Below are positions 59,355 through 64,000 of a stretch of DNA of 64,000 bases, piece after piece (the first letter of the stretch is position 1; each line of letters starts with the position of its first letter). The stretch is from Bugulina stolonifera. Its lineage: Eukaryota; Bryozoa; Gymnolaemata; Cheilostomatida; Bugulidae. A program made the position numbers and the translations under genes. The stretch covers positions 4,526,001 to 4,590,000 of the forward strand of contig OW285190.1 of the NCBI GenBank assembly GCA_935421135.1, written 5' to 3'. The notes under the pieces were generated by a model that had not been told where the DNA came from, made no database searches, and saw only the letters and a program-made list of their open reading frames with translations.

Positions 59355-60638
59355 ACTTGGAAGTGGTTTCCATAAGCTGCTCTTCTACTTATATCCCATT
59401 CAGTGCTATACAAGCCTTGCAAGCTCTGATCACCTGATCTTCAATCTCCTGTAGCGCTGTAGACATCATTAAGCAGATGTCATTATACAACATGCCTTTT
59501 CTTTACAAGCAACAGCAGTTTCATAAGTGACATGAAGCATAACCAAGAAAGCAGTTACAAGAGCACGCCACACTAAGCAAAACAAGATTGAAGCATTTAA
59601 TCTAGAGCTACTTACCTATTGCCTAAACCATCTGAGTCTAGCAACCCTGCCATCTCTCCCAAGATCATGCCCTTCTCTTCGGAGTCAGCCCAAGTCGGCC
59701 ACCACTGTCACTACCAATATCACCGCCACTGTCTCCACCTGCGCCTACGGCGTGCACCAAAACCAAGGCACACGCCAGAGGAGTTGCCACCAGTGCCGGG
59801 ATCTGATTCGCCAGGTCTTTTTTGACTTCTCGACTTCCTCAGAGCCACGGCCATCCACTTTGGACAAATCCCTTGCAGGCAAAGACGCAAAAGCAGCCTG
59901 CTCCTGGACCTGGGTTACCTCAGGAGTACTAATGACCTCAGCTGAACTGGGGGTCACAACAGACCTGGGCACCACAACTACAGTGCTAGGTTCTGTTACC
60001 GTTGAAGGTGCAGACCTGCCGTCAGCTAATCTGGAGAGCACAGACCTCTTAACCCTAACCTCAGCTAACCTCCTGAGCGCTTCAATGCACGCCCTCTCTC
60101 TCAATCTCCTCCTCTAGACCTTCCCATCCTTTGTCCAAGGCTGCCACCTCACTTTTAAAGCGTTCCCTAGCCTCCGATCTCTCCCTCTCTATGTCATGAA
60201 TCCTCCAAACAAGATTCTCTTCTGACATGAAGTCATCCGAGTTATCCACCCCCTGTAACAGACTAACCAATTGTGACACAATAGGTGAAGCAGTAGGGGT
60301 AGCAGTAGGGCCAAATACATGTAAACACATAGCATTAACAATAGTCAATAATTGTAATTGTTTAAATTCTGACATTCCTAATAAGTTTCTGCTAGCACCT
60401 TTTAGCACATATAGTGATGTATCCACAGACCTAAAAGTGCCTGCTATTTTAACATCTGCGACACCTATAAGACTGAGTTGATTGCCATCATCACCACTCA
60501 ACAGTTGGTCAGACTGTAGCAGCTTTAATCCTAAAACAGTACAAATCATCTCTGTTAGAGCTGACACATCTGCACTGCTGTCTAGGGCAAAATTAAAATG
60601 ACAGCTGTTAATCTTGAGCACTTCAACAAACCTATCAT

Positions 60639-60645
60639 CTAGTCA
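60639..60645 (-). promoter_or_regulatory. TGA-CTAG leaky-stop motif, copy 3
   Basis: Same seven bases and reading frame as the copies at 37255 and 52003. Confidence 0.55.
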
Positions 60646-60677
60646 ACTCTTATTACTGAACTCAGAAAATCTTACCC

Positions 60678-60759
60678 CTCGGGAAGGACTTCTTCCTGAT
60701 CCACCTCCTTCACTAGTATACTAGTGAAGGAGGTGGATCAGGAAGAAGTCCTTCCCGAG
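60678..60759. repeat. 82-bp perfect palindrome (41-bp arms, no spacer)
   Basis: Arms 60678-60718 and 60719-60759 are exact reverse complements meeting at TACTAGTATACTAGTA-like sequence. Unit 2 lacks the right arm and has a single ACTAGT at the fold point (52075-52080), so the palindrome is a derived fold-back of local sequence. Confidence 0.95.
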
Positions 60760-61190
60760 TATACTGCTCTCATAGCTACGCCCATCCTGGCTCAATTTAC
60801 AATCCTTAACATTATGCCCTGTATTATGACAGTAATAACAAGTTACTTTAGGGCATTGGCGTATTTCATGTCCTCTCTTACCACAGAAGTAACAGCCATC
60901 ACGTATAGCACCAGGTGAGCGACATCTGCCACTCTGCATGTCGCAAGAGTGATCCTTTTTCCTATATCTGGGTGAAAAGCCCTTATGCCTAGTGACCCTA
61001 TCATACCGGTCACCTCTAGAGTCACTTGTCGATCCACTAGAGTTCTTGGAGTACTTGCTTTTATCGCTATCACAGCTCTTACATGTATGTATGTCTACTC
61101 TTACTACCTTTGCCATGACTCCTAGATTTGGACCATTGTCTACGACCAGATATCCGATTAATATCTCTGTAGTAGCAGATATAATCACTT

Positions 61191-62991
61191 GATAGCGAAC
61201 CGGCAGAGAAGGTCCAGGATGGGTGCTTGAGCGACCTCTCAGAAATTAGAAACTTTATCAAAATTAGACATCGATATAGCGCAAAATCTAAGAACGCGTT
61301 AAAATATAGTCCAAACCTCATCGCGACGAAACCAGGTGCTCCATGTGATTTATTATAGTAGTAAAATCTATCAGTTTGAGGGACCCCTTAAATTTATGGT
61401 GAAGGATGGCATCCCCCGTGAGCCTCCAAACTTATACCACTGGTTACCTCGTAGAAGGCATTTCCGGACAGCGGCCATTCTCTATGGAGTTTCCGAGAGA
61501 GAGACTCTGCATCACATTGAGCAACAGAGTAGACAGGTTGTGTCACCAGGAATTCTTACTACAACGCTATCTACTAAATATTCATTTCAAGGACCGTGAC
61601 TGCTTGCCAGAGGAGGTAGACATACTGTAGTATAAGAAGCGACTGCCCTCCACCACCAAATGGATTAGATAATTATCCAACCCCTGAACTCAGAGTTAAG
61701 AGGAACTGGACAATCGCACACATATACTGTATACATAAATGCTCGTCAGGAATTGTTCATTGGTTCATTCATTTGTATAATAGGCCAAGTGAGTGCTCTT
61801 CCTTTTTATGGCATTAATTTTAATTACAATGTCTACCGACTTTAGCTCGCCTCTTACTGGAACAAGCTACAAGTGATTTCTGTATTATGCTGAAATTGTT
61901 TCACATGTGAATTGATTCTGGAGTTGTAGACTTTTAATGTTTTCGCAACTAGGGGCCTGGGTCAACTTGCTACGTGTGTTAGAAAATATCTTAGCAAATT
62001 AGCCTTTGAACAAAAATTAGATCGCAGTATTAGTAGAGGTGTAGCAGGAGCACCCTTATTGACTGCAACCAGGGTGCCCCTCATCTACATGTAAAGCATT
62101 GAGAAGTCGCTAACCTAGTCAATTTATTATCCTGATCAAAGTGGTTTCTAAAGCTTTTTCCATTTCGATATCAATAGGTTTCACAAAAATAGTATGTGTG
62201 GCATACATTTTTATATTACCAAATCCTTTGTACTACTGCTTACCCACAAATAATTGTTGCCCTCAATGGAGGATACTAGAGCTAGCCTATCTATATAACC
62301 ATACTTTGACTAATAAGTAGTAATTCATCCATTTTTATTGTTCCAATTAAGACTTGTTCTGAATTGCACACCTAATTTCCTAAATACTTACCATCACTAC
62401 ACTATTACAGCACATGCATCTAGGCTTTTGCTATGTTTAGCTTGACCAACTGTGGTGGAAGTGCCCAACAATGCAGTGCCACTTTTTGTGATTATTTGTC
62501 CTAGCTACGGAACCCACTAGACGCTAAATACAACATAATTATTTATTCAGTGTTTAGTTGATCTATATCTGCAAAATGTGCTTTAGTTATTCTAATTACT
62601 CCTTAATTTATTAGATGTAATTTATCAATGCATTTTTATTTACCCTGTGGTTACAGAAAAACACAGTAAAAAATACATTGAGAATACAAATGATATTCAA
62701 AATATTACTATAATAGTTAGAATACAAGATGATAATAAGGACACAAGTACAATATGAGATAGTACACGAGAAGATGAAACTTGAGAAGAGTAAAAAATGT
62801 TTTGCAAGCATTAAATGAAAGATTAATGTGTCCTGGATATCCTAAATAACAATCTACTGTATATCACACAGAAAAAAAAGTTACTCTCATCTGGGGTCTA
62901 AGCTACATGTAGATCGTAGATGTACATGTTACTAATTACATTTCATTGGTTACAAGTCAGGGCCTATTTGAGCTCTACTATGTTAACAAGG
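61191..62991. other. duplicated flank, unit 3 end and unit 4 start
   Basis: Counterpart of 37841-39593; precedes the next zinc-finger exon. Holds the direct-orientation source (62485-62526) of the scrap found inverted at 53747. Confidence 0.45.
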
Positions 62992-64000
62992 TTAGTCCAT
63001 CAAGATAGGCTCAGATGTAAATGAGTAAACGTCCCTCTTATGTTGTGATAAGCTATAATTATGTGAACATTGATATCCACACAGTGTACATTTGCTTCCG
63101 TGTGGGTTCTCATTTGTGTGCGTAGTGATATGCATTGATAAATGATCACTTCTAGAAAATCGAGAGTCACACAAACTACACTTGTATGGTTTCTCACCAG
63201 TATGTATTCTCATGTGGGTAGATAGTTTACCCTTCTGCGCAAACCGATAGTCACACACTGCACACTTGTATGGTTTCTCTCCAGTGTGTGTCCTCATGTG
63301 GATAGACAGTCCACCACTCACTGCACACTGATAGTTACACAGTGTACACTTGTATGGTTTCTCTCCAGTGTGTTTCCTCAAGTGGATAGACAGTCTACCC
63401 TTGTGTGCACACCGATAGTCACAGATTGTACACTTGTATGGCTTTTTTCCAGAATGTGTTTTCATGTGAGATGTAAGGCTACCCCTAAGCGAACATTGAT
63501 AGTCACACAATGTACATTTGTATGGTTTCTTCCCAGTGTGTGTTTTAAAGTGTGATGACAGACTACTCTTTCGTGAACATCGATAGTCGCACACCATACA
63601 GTTGTATGGTTTCTCTCCAGTATGTGTTCTCATGTGTGATGATAGATGGCTTTTTTCTGAACATCGATAGTCACACACTGTGCATTTGTATGGTTTCTCT
63701 CCAGTGTGTGTTCTCATGTGTGATGATAGATTACCCTTTCGTGAACAACGATAGTCGCACACCATACAGTTGTACGGCTTCTCTCCAGTGTGTGTTCTCA
63801 TGTGTGATGATAGAGTACCCTTTTGTGAACATCGATACTCACACACTGTACACTTGTACGGTTTCTCTCCAGTATGAGTCATCATGTGTTGCGAAAAAAC
63901 AGATTTTCGAGAGCATTGATAGTCGCACAATGTACATTTGTAAGGTTTCTCCCCAGTGTGTATCCTCATGTGTTCCAATAGACGACTGTTTCGTGAACAT
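62992..64000 (-). CDS. C2H2 zinc-finger terminal exon, unit 4 (partial)
   Basis: Open frame from the window end to a stop at 62992, with the shared [10 protein letters not shown] tail. Eleven further modules are seen after a partial first finger; zinc ligands are intact except in the degenerate last one. Finger helices differ again from units 1 and 2 ([36 protein letters not shown]). The exon start and linker exons lie beyond 64000. This is the only copy in the window with no visible lesion. Confidence 0.9.
   Translation of the reverse strand, partial: CSRNSRLLEHMRIHTGEKPYKCTLCDYQCSRKSVFSQHMMTHTGEKPYKCTVCEYRCSQKGTLSSHMRTHTGEKPYNCMVCDYRCSRKGNLSSHMRTHTGEKPYKCTVCDYRCSEKSHLSSHMRTHTGEKPYNCMVCDYRCSRKSSLSSHFKTHTGKKPYKCTLCDYQCSLRGSLTSHMKTHSGKKPYKCTICDYRCAHKGRLSIHLRKHTGEKPYKCTLCNYQCAVSGGLSIHMRTHTGEKPYKCAVCDYRFAQKGKLSTHMRIHTGEKPYKCSLCDSRFSRSDHLSMHITTHTNENPHGSKCTLCGYQCSHNYSLSQHKRDVYSFTSEPILMD

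Larger units (their letters stand above)
59616..61190 (-). pseudogene. gag zinc-knuckle / retropepsin-like gene, copy 3
   Basis: Both knuckles are intact (CYFCGKRGHEIRQC, CYYCHNTGHNVKDC). Just after them a 45-bp fold-back insertion (inside the palindrome 60678-60759) introduces a TAG. The protease follows TGA-CTAG (60639-60645) with active site LDSSAD (Gly to Ser), a coiled-coil-like segment 'IERERSEARERFKSEVAAL', the EREG/RERACIE frame change, and a GTAAGT donor at 59615. It shares the 4-bp frameshift with copy 2. Confidence 0.7.
53789..62880. repeat. segmental duplication unit 3 (about 9.1 kb)
   Basis: Starts in the intron upstream of where a zinc-finger exon would be and proceeds through linker exons, flank and gag/retropepsin copy 3 with no transposon insertion of its own. 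It is very similar to unit 2, so it is the youngest duplication seen. Confidence 0.9.

Overview
This is nuclear DNA from an animal, most likely an AT-rich, transposon-dense invertebrate (sponge- or cnidarian-like; the sequence alone does not fix the phylum). The evidence is spliced genes with GT-AG introns, C2H2 zinc-finger arrays with TGEKPY linkers, a tRNA-derived SINE, hAT, P-type and TTAA-flanked DNA transposons, non-LTR fragments and two Ty3/Gypsy elements with LTRs, primer-binding sites, polypurine tracts and 5-bp target duplications.

1-6.6 kb: one host gene on the minus strand. Nine exons can be joined with every splice phase agreeing, giving a 589-residue Treslin/TICRR-like replication-firing factor. 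A 999-bp hAT element sits in its first intron.

6.6-15.4 kb: gene-poor. It holds a perfect 41-bp-arm hairpin, a 570-bp hAT MITE, non-LTR reverse transcriptase fragments in both orientations, a large fold-back repeat, an LTR-like promoter/polyA block and long AT-rich stretches.

15.4-25.8 kb: two gag-pol elements in opposite orientation (minus, 15378-19951; plus, 21419-25836), each with several frameshifts, and a 763-bp TTAA-flanked element between them.

25.8-64.0 kb: a tandem segmental duplication of at least four units, with recognisable genes on the minus strand. A full unit carries a zinc-finger exon (12-14 fingers), upstream microexons that are all phase 1-1 and each encode a psi-K-x-E/D (SUMO-consensus) motif, and further upstream a decaying gag-knuckle/retropepsin-like gene whose two halves are separated by an in-frame TGA-CTAG. 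Each unit has a different lesion. Unit 1 has an in-frame stop in a linker exon and carries a P-element relic. Unit 2 has a 2,862-bp hAT element with a perfect 8-bp target duplication inside the zinc-finger exon. Unit 3 lost its zinc fingers at a junction with a 42-bp inverted scrap, and has an 82-bp perfect palindrome in its retropepsin gene. Unit 4 runs off the window end with fingers intact. Units 2 and 3 look much more alike than either is to unit 1.

Overall the window shows a young, expanding zinc-finger cluster beside its likely mobile-element adversaries. The modular SUMO-motif exons and the leaky-stop gag/protease gene are the parts that look least like standard annotations.
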